Source: Prinsepia uniflora (lineage: Eukaryota; Streptophyta; Magnoliopsida; Rosales; Rosaceae). Taken from it: a stretch of 64,000 bases of DNA. Shown here piece after piece: positions 47,801 to 53,432 of the stretch (positions within the stretch are counted from its first letter, which is position 1; the number at the start of each line of letters is the position of its first letter). The notes under the pieces were generated by a model. The model saw only the letters and a program-made list of their open reading frames with translations, did not search any database and was not told the DNA's origin. The stretch spans positions 49,956,252-50,020,251 of the forward strand of contig CM064872.1 in assembly GCA_032719365.1 (NCBI GenBank), in the 5' to 3' direction. The translations under genes and the position numbers were made by a program.

Positions 47801-48250
47801 CTGCTCTTATGGTGGCAGTCGATCTGCATTGTAGAGTCCAGCATTTTCTGAAAGTTACTGCCGGCTAGTGTCATAGCCACTTGTCAGAAGATATTTCATT
47901 CCTCTCGTTTATTGAAGATAAAAAAACTAATAGGAAATAAGCAATGAAAACCTTGGCATCAAAGACAAAACACTAATATATTTATTGATGCTCACATTTG
48001 TGTGCAGACGGAGGTTATTCCTTTGTTGGAGGATGAGGTGATTGCAAAAATACCCCATCAAGGAGAATTCGTCATGGAGGAAAACATAAGAGTCTGGATC
48101 GGAGTGTCTCGTGCTGAGGGCTTGAAATGCGAAAGATGCTGGAATTATTCACCTGAAGTTGGTTCCTATCCAGAGCACGACACCCTTTGCAGCCGATGTT
48201 ATAATGTGGTTCATGTACCGCAATCTCCACCCATACCTCTGCTCAGTTGA
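7517..48250 (+). CDS. OVA2: Isoleucine--tRNA ligase, chloroplast/mitochondrial (22 exons)
   Basis: Class Ia aminoacyl-tRNA synthetase that charges organellar tRNA-Ile with isoleucine and edits mischarged valine. Exons placed by eye: 7517-7609, 8674-8872, 9048-9202, 9276-9377, 10144-10213, 10495-10607, 10840-10908, 11178-11285, 11669-11819, 17394-17625, 17754-18040, 18153-18289, 38402-38549, 38933-39064, 39372-39500, 40103-40230, 40328-40486, 40696-40821, 41458-41531, 46768-47017, 47461-47640, 48008-48250. They sum to 3285 nt, 1094 residues plus TGA, with all phases consistent; the family is about 1090 residues long in plants. Motifs: HIGH 166-169, WTTTPWT 342-348, GTGLVHTAPGHGQED 455-469, KMSKS 729-733, zinc cysteines 1055/1058/1075/1078. 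The start is Met1 at 7517; an in-frame stop lies at 7484, and Met18 and Met22 are alternatives. The Ser/Arg-rich N-terminus fits an organelle transit peptide (inferred). The symbol follows the Arabidopsis orthologue. Confidence 0.95.
8016..8096 (+). repeat. 29-bp tandem repeat, 2.8 copies (intron 1)
   Basis: The unit begins TTTCTATGGTTGATGTTTCG and repeats at 8016, 8045 and 8074 with essentially no change. This implies recent slippage or duplication inside intron 1. Confidence 0.85.
10214..10494 (+). other. OVA2: GC-AG intron 5 of the IleRS gene
   Basis: The exon 5/intron junction reads AAAG/GCAAGT and the acceptor is TTCCAG/TCCTGC. Only splicing at GC keeps the conserved PIELKVLQSLDQ reading. 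The nearest GT downstream (10218) would add 4 nt and break the frame. The rest of the donor matches the strong consensus expected of GC introns. Confidence 0.85.
12029..12245 (+). repeat. 5' LTR of copia #1
   Basis: About 217 bp, from TAGGGACTATCCCTCATC to CAAACCTCGTT. It matches the 3' LTR with scattered substitutions and is followed by AGTAAGTAG, the same bases that flank the 3' LTR. Confidence 0.85.
12255..12377 (+). repeat. Extra truncated LTR copy of copia #1
   Basis: Starts inside the LTR at TTAATTGTATAGTC and runs to its end at CCTCTTTA, directly before the primer-binding site. It lacks the first ~100 bp of the LTR. Confidence 0.8.
12450..16700 (+). pseudogene. gag-pol remnant of copia #1
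   Basis: The start ATG GCC GCC is followed at once by TAA, and many stops and frameshifts follow. Recognisable pieces: gag (about 12600-13030), integrase with YTDGGGEF and HTPQHNGVTERRH (about 13900-14320), RT with YVDD intact at 15721-15732, and RNase H with DADWAGDHDES (about 16240) and SSTEAE (about 16360). Compared with the intact element #4 the frame is broken at least ten times, so no polyprotein is made. Confidence 0.9.
16718..16935 (+). repeat. 3' LTR of copia #1
   Basis: 218 bp, from TAAGGATTATCCCTCATC to CAAACCTCTTT, followed by the AGTAA target duplication. The purine-rich tract TTGCGGGGGCG lies just upstream, as in element #4. Confidence 0.85.
17394..18289 (+). CDS. OVA2: IleRS exons 10-12: editing domain
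   Basis: Residues 354-572. Exon 10 is joined to exon 9 across the copia-bearing intron 9 in phase 1 (GCT G/CG). Exon 11 carries the threonine- and histidine-rich editing motif GTGLVHTAPGHGQEDY (455-470), whose acidic pair is expected to position mis-activated valine for hydrolysis (family knowledge). Exon 12 ends with the DAIGHVNWIPPK segment at the return to the catalytic core. Introns 10 (128 bp) and 11 (112 bp) are ordinary. The 3' flank of exon 12 to 18976 is AT-rich intron without recognised features. Confidence 0.95.
18977..19206 (+). repeat. 5' LTR of copia #2
   Basis: About 230 bp. Same ends as the 37977-38214 copy, but lacking a short CCTAGTCTTG stretch near the TATA-like region. 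Confidence 0.85.
19273..20820 (+). pseudogene. gag to integrase start of copia #2
   Basis: Begins ATGGCCGCTGAAATACCC and contains gag blocks (FWIR*DQLILHAILASVSP, RLYAS, FKDIDAAIRFRNTSVSYENL), a zinc knuckle (FCQWCGTQCDSAKCCP with the usual His lost) and a protease region (WLLDSGASHHV). Frames are broken by in-frame stops and small indels. It ends at TACAGTGATTT, where copia #3 interrupts the integrase core. Confidence 0.85.
20822..21030 (-). repeat. 3' LTR of copia #3
   Basis: 209 bp; on the + strand TAAAAGGTATTGAAATAC to GGATCCTTAATA. Lacks 12 bp (GATTGAGATTGA) present in the other LTR. Confidence 0.85.
20988..25282 (-). pseudogene. gag-pol remnant of copia #3
   Basis: Starts ATGGCCACTCAAACC at 25282 and keeps the same domain order as element #4: gag (SLITINTAAQLPVKLTANNY), zinc-knuckle scrap (CQLCGI), protease WLLDSGATHHVT (about 24340), integrase YTNGGGEF and HTAQHNGAAERRH (about 23500-23580), RT, and RNase H ending near 20988. 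Frameshifts split it into at least seven pieces. The RT active site reads YVDLIV at 22015-22000: one of the paired aspartates of YVDD is missing, so RT would be inactive even if the frame were open. Confidence 0.85.
25297..25564 (-). repeat. 225-bp tandem duplication at the 5' end of copia #3
   Basis: A 43-bp leader with primer-binding site (25522-25564) is repeated at 25297-25339. Between them lies an LTR copy (25340-25521) missing its first ~40 bp. On the - strand the order is full LTR, leader, partial LTR, leader, gag. Confidence 0.85.
25565..25786 (-). repeat. 5' LTR of copia #3
   Basis: 222 bp with the same ends as the 20822 copy. Adjacent to the primer-binding site on its left (+ strand CTCTGATACCA, ending at 25564). 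Confidence 0.85.
25787..26299 (+). pseudogene. Integrase segment of copia #2
   Basis: Continues the integrase core after copia #3: FVDHFTK, KKSDVFSTFIDFQKLVENYF, YSDGGGVFIKLNSFLATHGLNYLLT, then jumps directly to LLHQASLPLFYWT. About 25 residues, including the PQHNGVAERR stretch with the catalytic Glu, are deleted. It ends at FLGY (TTAGGCTACT), where element C is inserted. Confidence 0.85.
26300..29026 (-). repeat. 3' LTR of element C
   Basis: 2727 bp, from TGACACGACCCGTCCC to GGACGGGGCGTTACA on the + strand. Compared by eye over the first 400 bp it differs from the 33004 copy at roughly 9 percent of positions. Contains a GGGTCACAGCCCGAAA-type array (27130-27480). An antisense ORF (27967-28542) has a counterpart in the other LTR but no known domain. 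Confidence 0.85.
29027..33003 (-). other. Interior of element C, no coding domain recognised
   Basis: 3977 bp, rich in TCA, CTC and ACTC on the + strand with an even composition. The longest ORFs are about 60-126 codons in several frames on both strands and none shows retroelement motifs. It begins (- strand) with the tRNA-Met primer-binding site and ends with the polypurine tract, so the replication signals are kept while the proteins are absent. Confidence 0.7.
32983..33000 (-). other. Primer-binding site of element C
   Basis: On the - strand TGGTATCAGAGCATGAGT, complementary to the 3' end of plant initiator tRNA-Met. It lies 3 bp inside the 5' LTR and fixes the element's orientation. Confidence 0.85.
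33004..35692 (-). repeat. 5' LTR of element C
   Basis: About 2.69 kb, from TGACAGGACCCATCCC to a decayed GGGACGGGTCTTTAC terminus on the + strand. The same internal landmarks as the other LTR appear in the same order. Confidence 0.85.
35693..36585 (+). pseudogene. Integrase-RT segment of copia #2
   Basis: Resumes SLNQSAYLCYDSSSHKLYVSRHVQFDEST, then the proline-rich linker and HPMLTRTKTGTVKPVSSYALITTSHPLP. It enters RT with NALIYNGTWEFVP, NKWVFCIKRTPIGTVDRFKARLVAK and IRQLDISNAFLHGTL (with a stop at the Gln). Several indels. Ends at 36585, where a solo LTR is inserted. Confidence 0.85.
36586..36806 (-). mobile_element. Solo LTR (221 bp) in the RT region of copia #2
   Basis: On the - strand TGTTAAGGATCTTGTAG... 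to ...CTGAACCTTATA. Its ends resemble those of the copia LTRs here (TATTAAGGATC, CCTTTTTA), so it is probably a related copia family. Flanks TAGCT (36581-36585) and TAGCC (36807-36811) form a 5-bp duplication with one change, and removing the insert rejoins the RT reading. It has a short internal repeat of GTCCTAACTAGGTAAGA. Confidence 0.8.
36807..37976 (+). pseudogene. RT-RNase H segment of copia #2
   Basis: AQPTGFADPHNPNYVCKLRKAL, then FLVYVDDLIVTG with YVDD intact at 37013-37024, followed by a small deletion and frameshifts. A 37-bp tandem duplication (37231-37304) breaks the frame. The RNase H part (DADWARDHDDRKSTTAYLVYLGGN, about 37550-37620) and the C-terminal DDQLANVLTKPL are recognisable in scattered frames. 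Confidence 0.85.
37231..37304 (+). repeat. 37-bp tandem duplication in copia #2
   Basis: CCATTGCTTGTCTTAAAAGA begins at 37231 and again at 37268. A local duplication that arose in this copy and shifts its frame. Confidence 0.85.
37977..38214 (+). repeat. 3' LTR of copia #2
   Basis: 238 bp, followed by the CTAGC duplication. Some 18 differences from the 5' LTR by eye. Confidence 0.85.
38402..41531 (+). CDS. OVA2: IleRS exons 13-19: catalytic core end and anticodon-binding domain start
   Basis: Residues 573 to about 895. Exon 13 encodes SRSDWCISRQRTWGVPIP, the strongly conserved return to the catalytic fold. Exon 14 gives GTDTMDVWFDSG. Exon 15 gives DLYVEGMDQHRGWFQSSLLTS. Exon 16 holds KMSKSLGNVVDP, with the KMSKS loop at 729-733 that stabilises the adenylation transition state. 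Exons 17-19 begin the helical anticodon-binding domain (VSSVDYTGDV, QMSDIYRKLRGTLRYLL, FQIIQRFVIVDLSNFYFDVAKDRLY). Exon 13 follows the 20.1-kb intron 12 in phase 0. The six introns are otherwise 97-636 bp, and two contain short direct duplications. Confidence 0.95.
38651..38708 (+). repeat. 30-bp direct duplication (intron 13)
   Basis: AACATCAGTTGGAATTATTT starts at 38651 and again at 38681. Two almost perfect tandem copies. Confidence 0.85.
39867..39992 (+). repeat. 66-bp tandem duplication (intron 15)
   Basis: GCAATGGTATGTAATTTAAA starts at 39867 and again at 39933. The copies are nearly identical, and the second ends at TGTGTGCAGG, a possible cryptic acceptor about 110 bp before the true exon 16 acceptor. 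Confidence 0.8.
41612..41870 (-). repeat. 3' LTR of copia #4
   Basis: 259 bp; + strand TAAAGTGGTATGAATTTC to GTGTATCTTTATCA, so the LTR reads TGATAAAG...CACTTTA. Contains the stop codon region of the polyprotein (41822-41870). Confidence 0.95.
41822..46150 (-). CDS. Gag-Pol polyprotein of copia #4 (intact, 1442 residues)
   Basis: Single frame for all proteins of a Ty1/copia retrotransposon. Gag is 1 to about 280 (DUF4219/UBN2-like region). Zinc knuckle CQWCGIQGHSAKRC 282-295. Aspartic protease LDSG 321-324. Integrase zinc motif H455, H460, C486, C489; integrase acidic residues about D516, D579, E613 (YTDVWG, YTDGGGEF, HNGVAERR). A proline-rich linker spans about 740-875. RT runs from about 910 with YVDD 1097-1100. 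RNase H has D1273, E1312/E1314 and D1348. No stop or frameshift is seen and all catalytic residues are present, so it should be functional if transcribed. The last ~16 codons and the stop lie inside the 3' LTR. The start ATG at 46150 is 42 bp after the primer-binding site. Confidence 0.95.
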   Translation of the reverse strand: MAAQPTPAAATLNPNPPPTTDTTFPFSSLISINAAQFPVKLTATNFFPWRAQFNALLLGYDLMGYVDGTRPCPPATETLARALWFRQDQLILHAILGSVSPQVVTLIAAAKTSEAAWTRLTRLYASKARARVLGLKERLTLLRRDNRPVTDYLQEVRLLSDELAAIDAPLSDDDLLLYVLNGVGSAFKDISAAVRSRDTPVSFENLHDMLVQHEAATTREAPASPQPPITANPANTARGTSYNRQPRGSSDNRGYSSNRSSQPSTSNRRSNPNQGSGYRGFCQWCGIQGHSAKRCPQLQQTSGAQPVANPTNPGTTSPWLLDSGASHHVTASPHHLSAVSEYQGPDEIIIGNGKGLDITHVGFTTLSSPSNKSFHLHNVLCAPQITRNILSISQFTKQHNTSIELFPSCFHVKDLSTGAVLLQGPSKDGVYEWSPATLHQPQALVGIAVSPNLWHRRLGHPHSKVLHNVLRQSSINLSPKLKESPCLSCLCNKSHRLPFGTSSLHSHRPLQLIYTDVWGPAPHISIDCFSYYIIFVDHYTKYTWLYPLKKKSDVFSTFIDFKTLVEKYFQHPIQTLYTDGGGEFTKLKPFLATHGINHLLTPPHTPQHNGVAERRHRHLVETGLTLLHQANLPLTFWTYAFKTAAYLINRLPTSILNNQSPYTALFQQSPNYHRLRTFGCLCFPWLRPYNSNKLQPRSTPCLFLGYSLNQSAYLCYDTSAHRLYVSRHVQFDESTYPGLSLPSAVPHVSSDAFHQWLSCQPLVSTLPVPASAASPVPAQSTPSPEGHLDSSSSLVLDAASAPALVPAQNLPQTTISTTASPPPPIPPPPAPPTLRTYTRRSSRPAPTPAPPPPQPAPTASPSPLTPPPPAPTHPMLTRSKTGCLPQIPNYALTATAHPLPLLEPTCVSQAVKHPQWRSAMSEELNALIHNGTWVLVPPQPTQNVIGNKWVFRIKRKPNGAVDRFKARLVAKGYHQRPGLDFTATYSPVVKPTTIRLILHLSVTHGWPIRQQDVNNAFLQGTLTETVYMAQPAGFVDPHNPTYVCQLKKALYGLKQAPRAWYQELHSFLLANGFVNAKSDASLFLYRQGSQVLYFLVYVDDLIVTGSDSSLISKFITTLATRFSIKDLGTLNYFLGVEVLPTSDGLFLSQHQYLQDILTMVHMEGAKPVSTPLAVSPPLLLNDGSPPTDATLFRRVVGSLQYLNLTRPDISYAVNRLSQFMHAPTDLHWQALKRVLRYLKGTVLYGLPIRRTATHHLHAVAHSFSTLSAFSNADWAGDHDDRKSTTAYLVYLGGNLISWSSRKQRSVSRSSTEAEYRVVASTTAELLWVQSLLRELSYQATGTPTISCDNLGTTFYCANPALHSRMKHVDIDFQFVRDQVTRGLLHVHHVPTDDQLADALTKPLPRPRFQLLRDKIGVADGSTILRGRDKDTRESQEIEDQSP
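46192..46205 (-). other. Primer-binding site of copia #4
   Basis: TGGTATCAGAGCAG directly abuts the 5' LTR. The first 12 nt match the 3' end of initiator tRNA-Met. Confidence 0.9.
46206..46464 (-). repeat. 5' LTR of copia #4
   Basis: 259 bp, no difference from the 41612 copy found by eye. On the - strand it contains CTGTATATATAGG, a likely TATA box (about 46268-46280). Confidence 0.95.
46768..48250 (+). CDS. OVA2: IleRS exons 20-22: anticodon-binding domain and C-terminal zinc motif
   Basis: About residues 896-1094. Exon 20 joins exon 19 across the copia-bearing intron 19 (GG/G, phase 2) and reads GGTTSFTRRSCQTVLKELLL, then RVIAPILPHLAEDVWQNLP. Exon 21 (60 codons) reads LRSEVNKVLEVARTEKLIGSSLEAKVYL. 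Exon 22 holds VWIGVSRAEGLKCERCWNYS and LCSRCY. The cysteines at 1055, 1058, 1075 and 1078 form the CxxC...CxxC zinc-binding motif typical of bacterial-type IleRS. The frame ends at TGA 48248-48250. Introns 20 and 21 are 443 and 367 bp. Confidence 0.95.
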
Positions 48251-48600
48251 GACTTGAGACAAATAATCTTGAGGTTCAAGTGTAAGACGGGGCAGAAAAG
48301 TACTCATCTCTAGCATAACAAATTTGCTTCAAAGCATGATTTGTATTACTCCAAACCATTCTTTTTTCTTTTTCTCTGATTTGTTTTTGGGGGATGTTGA
48401 GGTTGAGCAGTCTAGTAATTATTTTGTTACAGAATATTGCGTAGAACATCATCGTTTGTAGCTTGTAAAGCTTCATGGTCAACTAGAGATTTTGACTGAC
48501 ATCAAGGGTAAGGATGTAATACAACAATCCAATTTGTAGATGCCTTCATTTTATATGTTCATTTAATTGTGTAAAATAAAATCAAAATCCGATCTCCTAA
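48251..48600 (+). other. Presumed 3' UTR with poly(A) signal candidate
   Basis: The sequence after the IleRS stop has no coding potential. An AATAAA hexamer lies at 48575-48580 in an AT-rich stretch about 325 nt after the stop, so it is a candidate polyadenylation signal. The transcript end cannot be fixed from sequence alone. Confidence 0.4.
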
Positions 48601-48845
48601 CAATTCTAGTAATCCATGTCTTCTAATTTTTATTTTCCATGCCCGCCTAATGACAAAAGTATCAAGCTTTTAAATCAAGTTAAACTTTTTATATTAAGTG
48701 TGATGTGATAATATTTAATTTGTATGAACTCGTATCCCCAACAGCTATATACCATTTGGAATCACTACTAAATACGTATATAATTTCTCGACAAAAAATA
48801 CATGCATGCATGCAAAATCAAAGACATTGAAAAGCCTTACCTAAA

Positions 48846-49345
48846 CTATGAATTATATGTCCACGTTTGGCCGTTTGGACGTCTGGCGAGTATGATTATA
48901 TGTCCAGTTTGATATTGTTGTGATAGTGATGAGATGAAGGTATCAGTGAATGAGGAGGCTGTGGCGGCGGAGGTAAAGGTAGATAAGTTGGATGTGGAGG
49001 AAGGTGACGATGGAGGTAGAGGTAGATGTGGTGGATGCAAAAGAAGTGGAGGTTGTGGCAGTGAAAGTGGAGTTAGATGTAGATATGGTGGTGGAGGTAA
49101 GGGTGGATGAGAGGGTGGTGGAGACTGAGGCGCGTGTGGTACTGAAGGTGGATGGCAACTATGGTGGCAAATGGTGAAGGTGATGGAGGATGAGGTAAAG
49201 GAACGGGTGGAAGGGTGAAAGAAGTGGTGGTGATGGTGGTGGCGGCTCTGCATTAGAAGCTACAATGTTCTGGTAGTGGAGGCGAAGAAAGTGGAGGTTG
49301 GGAAAAGAGGTGGCGGTAAAGGAGGTAGAGATAAGGGTGAAAAAA
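48846..49345. repeat. Purine-rich GGTGGAGGT-type degenerate repeat
   Basis: The + strand is a degenerate run of GGTGGAGGT, GATGGAGGTAGAGG and similar trinucleotide-like units. On the - strand this gives a His/Pro/Ser-rich ORF (48846-49253), and on the + strand an ORF of VEV repeats (48992-49177). Both are expected from the composition and I do not call them genes. Confidence 0.6.
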
Positions 49346-49800
49346 AAAATCCATCGACATTTTGTGAAATTAGTTTCCAAGGCAACATATGCTTCTATAA
49401 AAACTATTGTAAAAAATCCATCACTTAAAAAAAAAAATTATTAAACACTTTTATATTGTTTCACTTTCAAATAAAGCTCTTTTTTAACCAAAAAAAAAAA
49501 TCAATACCAAATAGAGTTTTAAAATGTCAAAATCATGTGGTTTATTATAGGGCATAAGAATAAATTTACCTTTTTTAATCTTATCTTTTTGAGTGAATTT
49601 GATTGAATAAGTGCTCTTTTATATCTACTTCCTCTAACCCTAAACATTTATATATAATCTCATTTATCAAAGGAGTCCATAACATATGAACATACCTTAT
49701 AGACCGGCCGACCATTGTCAACCGAGTACCTAGACACACCTACTCGACAGGACGATTGAATGGCCATCACATTCAAAACTGACCAGGGTAGTGTGGGTCG
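49346..49800. other. Intergenic stretch, no gene seen
   Basis: AT-rich with A-runs. Near 49700-49780 there are CCGGCCGACC and GTCGACGACT words but no recognisable feature. Confidence 0.4.
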
Positions 49801-50069
49801 ACGACTAGGGATGGGCAAAAATGCCCATGGGCTTAGGTACTCATGGGTATTAGATATATGGGCATCAATATTAATGGGTAAAAATTACCCCTCATTAATT
49901 AGGGCAGGGCCCTTATTCGTTGACCAATTTTCTTCTCGATATGTGATAGCAGAGTATCCATGGCACATAGAACAACAAAGAATTCAAATCAAATCCCAAT
50001 TGATATTATTAGATTACAAGCATTCAAATCAAATTCCAATTGATATTATTAGATCACAAACACTAACAT
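49801..50069. repeat. Possible hAT-like scrap with a 40-bp direct repeat
   Basis: CTAGGGATGGGCAAAAATGCCCATGGGC resembles the TAGGG(A/G)TGGCAAA end of plant hAT elements (written in parts: CTAGGGATGGGC, AAAAATGCCC). A 40-bp unit with CAAATTCCAATTGATATTAT is repeated at 49982 and 50022. No second end or target duplication was identified; LTR D is inserted just after. Confidence 0.3.
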
Positions 50070-50389
50070 TGACAGGACCCGTCCCAAATCCCCCCGGGAT
50101 TAACGCGGGACATACCTGCTCCCGTCTGACACGAAATGTCAGACAAGGGATAGTTCGACTTTAGCCCGTTCGGGGCTTCTAGATTGCGCTAGAATCTGAG
50201 GAGGAGTGTGATGTCTCGGTCTTCGCTACAGTCCGCATCCGCGATCAACCTGAAGGGAATTAAAATACTTGAAAGCTGTGAGTGGATGAAATAAATAATT
50301 TATAAAACACGTTTCATAAAAAATAGACATTTATGCCCTTCACTAAAAAGTATGCATGCATTTGAAAACCAGTTATCAAACCATTATTA

Positions 50390-50620
50390 GGGCCTTAGCC
50401 CAAAACCGTGAATTAAACCATATGGGAACTCAGCCCAAAACCAAAACCGTGAATCAAACCATATGGGAACTCAGCCCAAAACCAATACCAGTGGGAACTC
50501 AGCCCAAAACCAATACCAGTGGGAACTCAGCCCAAAATCAAAACAGTAGGGACTCAGCCCAAATCTGATACATGTGAGTCTCAGCCCAAAACCAATATAT
50601 GTGGGTCTTAGCCCGAAATC
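50390..50620 (-). repeat. GGGACTCAGCCCAAAACC array in LTR D
   Basis: About seven units of 25-35 bp with the core GGGAACTCAGCCCAAAACCA (+ strand), varying as GGTCTTAGCCC and GGGCCTTAGCCC. Each unit has the same GGG...CCC shape. Confidence 0.8.
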
Positions 50621-51029
50621 GATCCTCGGCATCCGTGATACTTGACATCCGAGATGTCAAAATAACACCACTGTCACGGTTCCAAGCTACGCGTGCTACC
50701 CGGGGTCTCAAATCCCAAGTCTCCCCAGGGTCCACCCAGGTCAATGACCCGCAGATCAATGACCCTCATTGTGGGGAGGTTTTAACCTCTGGCAATCCAA
50801 CTCCTGAGTCACTATACGGACCGGTCGCTCCATGTAATGACCCCTCGCAAACAATGCTCCGTGACTACTCCAGGATACTACGAGACATCTGGAGGAGACA
50901 ACCCGCCACTCCAGGATACTACGGGACGTCTGGAGGGCAACCGTTCGTGAGGATCGTAAATGGAAAATCGTTTCATAAAATATCTCAAAATCGTTCAAAG
51001 GGCTACGCCCGGGTTTTCCATAAAACCAT

Positions 51030-51260
51030 CATAAATCCATATATGGGTCCCCGACCCGAAATCATGTTTATAAATCATAACTTGGCCTTCAGCCCGATAT
51101 CATAACCAATTAGGCCTCACGCTCGAATTCGTAAACCAACAGGGCCCCCCGACCCGATCATATAAGCCAATTGGGCCTCCAGCCCGATTTCTCATGAATT
51201 CAAATGGACTCTAAGTCCAATGGTTTCCAAACAAATGGGTTTCCTGTCCGATTCCATATT
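51030..51260 (-). repeat. GGGCCTCCAGCCCGAT array in LTR D
   Basis: Second array in the same LTR, six or seven units such as TGGGCCTCCAGCCCGAT and GGGTTTCCTGTCCGAT at 28-40 bp spacing. It is the complement of the array in LTR A (182-540). Confidence 0.75.
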
Positions 51261-52770
51261 TCCAAATCCAAAACCATTTCATCAAACCGTTATTGAAATA
51301 CCAGCATGAATAAGTACAGTAGAAAACCATAAATCTCAAAATACGTGCAAATATGTACATATCAAAACACTACAACCATATGCACTCAAGGCATCCCAAA
51401 ACATGTATTTAAAACATATAAAACAGTTATGCATGCTTCAGAGTTTAGAAAGCAAGGTCCACTCACAGACCGTCCAAGCTGCGCCTCGATACTCCCGTCA
51501 CAAGCCTCTCTGGGCCAATCACCATCTCTGGGGTTCCCAAACCTATCCAAATCATACTAGAGGGTTACTAACTACTTAATTAACCCCATAAAATCCCCCT
51601 AATTTTTCGGGATTTTTCGCATATTTTAAACTCGATCCTAAACCTTCGGACATCCCGAACTATATCGAAACGATGTCCGATCGACTCGAAACTTGTCCCA
51701 AAATGTTCGTTACATCGAATAGATAAAATTACATGTTGGCACCTTCCCCAGACAGTGCTACACGCGCCCCAACGCACCACCCAAAGGAGCTGCATGTGTG
51801 GCTCACGTGCCAGCATAGTTGTCTTCAACCTTGCGTGAACCGGGTCTGGTTTGGTCCAACTGTTTCGGCTGGTCTAACTGAACCAGAGCAACCAGTTCAG
51901 GTTCATTCCTCCTTCATTTTTGGTCCGTTTTCTTCCATACCAATTCTAATCTCTTTGTCTCTTCATTTCCTATCATTTTATGGATTCGAAACACACAAAA
52001 AGGGCCTAGAAATTACTTGTGGAGATCGAACCTCACGATCCTGTTTTTCCCATCCATTCCCTGGGCTGCTCAACCGTCCCCCACCCTCCAAAACCACCCC
52101 TGTACCATCATACTAACCCAACCGACATCCCCCAATCAACAGAAAGCCTCCCCAATGTCCAAAAACAAAAATTCAAATTTAAAACAAAGACTGGGTTGTC
52201 GGGTTACCTTTGCCGTAGTTTCACCACCGTCCACGGTGGTCCAGCTGTCCCTGCCACCGTCATCTCGTCCTCACAATCACCCTCAGCCTCACTTGGCTTC
52301 ACACAGATTCAAATGGGGAAAAGAGGGGTTGGTTTTTGGGTGAGATTAGATGAAAATTCGAAGGGGATGAAATGGGGTGATATGCATGTATGTGTTTTGG
52401 GTGAGCAATGGATGAGTGACATCCATTGGGCCTATCCCAAAATATCTGGGCCCACTTAATGAAAAATGTCCACACTTCTTGTAAAACGTGCAATAGTACT
52501 TTGGACCTTCCGTGACCCGTAACCTTCCCGTCGAATGTCCAATTTTGACGTGCCGCCTGTCTACGGACTTGTATCGACCCGATCTACGTAACAGTCCTTG
52601 GTTCTCGGGTATCGAACCTCCCGAGTCAAAAGTTAACTTTTTGCCTTCGTTTAGGGGCAAAATCGTAATTTCGTCATGAACGTTCGATAATCCTCGGTTA
52701 ATCCCCAATTAGCCTCACTAATTCATAATTAGTCTTAATTAATCCTTAAAATCAGGGACGGGTCGTTACA

Positions 52771-53024
52771 AACATAACTTACAAAATCATATAAAAGGAA
52801 GATGAGAGAGGAAGAGATAAGAGATTGAAAGAAAGATATCCCTCAATTAGTGAGCCATGAGCATCGATGATAGTGAAGGAAGGCAAGATTATTTTCGCCC
52901 TGTCCAGATGAATCCATTAGGATTGATCTCGCAGTCTGAGTCAGCTAGAAATGTTGTCTGCATAGACCGAGATTTTTGGCTACGCAGCTTCGGTTTGACC
53001 CATCCGGTGAGCGTCGTCTAATAA
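52771..53024. other. Short non-LTR stretch between D and H
   Basis: Purine-rich GGAAGATGAGAGAGGAAGAG followed by unrecognised sequence. No gene seen. Confidence 0.3.
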
Positions 53025-53432
53025 GACCCTCCCTGTAATCCCCCTCAATAAACGTGAGAGGACCTGCTCATGTTTGACACAACACTGTAAAACTACCAAA
53101 GTACCCTTTAACAATAAATGCTTCATACCTACCCTGTGTCAGACAAGGGATACTACATCCTACTCAAGATATCCAAAGTGCGCCAACCCAGGTCATGCCT
53201 CGGCCTCCATACAGCCCCTGTCCGTGATCAACTTGTAGGGTACCAAAATCAATACAAACTATAAGTGGACAAAACAAAACCTTTGAAAAACCATTTCCCG
53301 AAAAAAAAAATACTTTTAAACCCTTCGTTAAAGGAAACATGCGTGCATAACCAAATAAACTAACATGACCCATCTCAATCCCCATGGGATTAACAAGGAA
53401 TAACCTAAAATCTCAGCCCATTTGGGACCTCC

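Larger units (their letters stand above)
50070..52770 (-). mobile_element. Solo long LTR 'D'
   Basis: 2701 bp; + strand TGACAGGACCCGTCCC to GGGACGGGTCGTTACA. Perfect 5-bp duplication AACAT (50065-50069, 52771-52775), single LTR, so solo. Contains two repeat arrays (50390-50620 and 51030-51260) and the GC-rich block at about 51771-51812. Same subfamily as A, C and G. Confidence 0.9.

Noticed and set aside
48846..49253. His/Pro-rich 135-codon ORF on the - strand
   Set aside because: Explained by the GGTGGAGGT-type repeat; no start context, domain or exon structure.
50390..51260. Regular short repeats suggesting a CRISPR array
   Set aside because: Plant nuclear DNA; units are variable, spacers are not unique sequence, and the arrays lie within an LTR.
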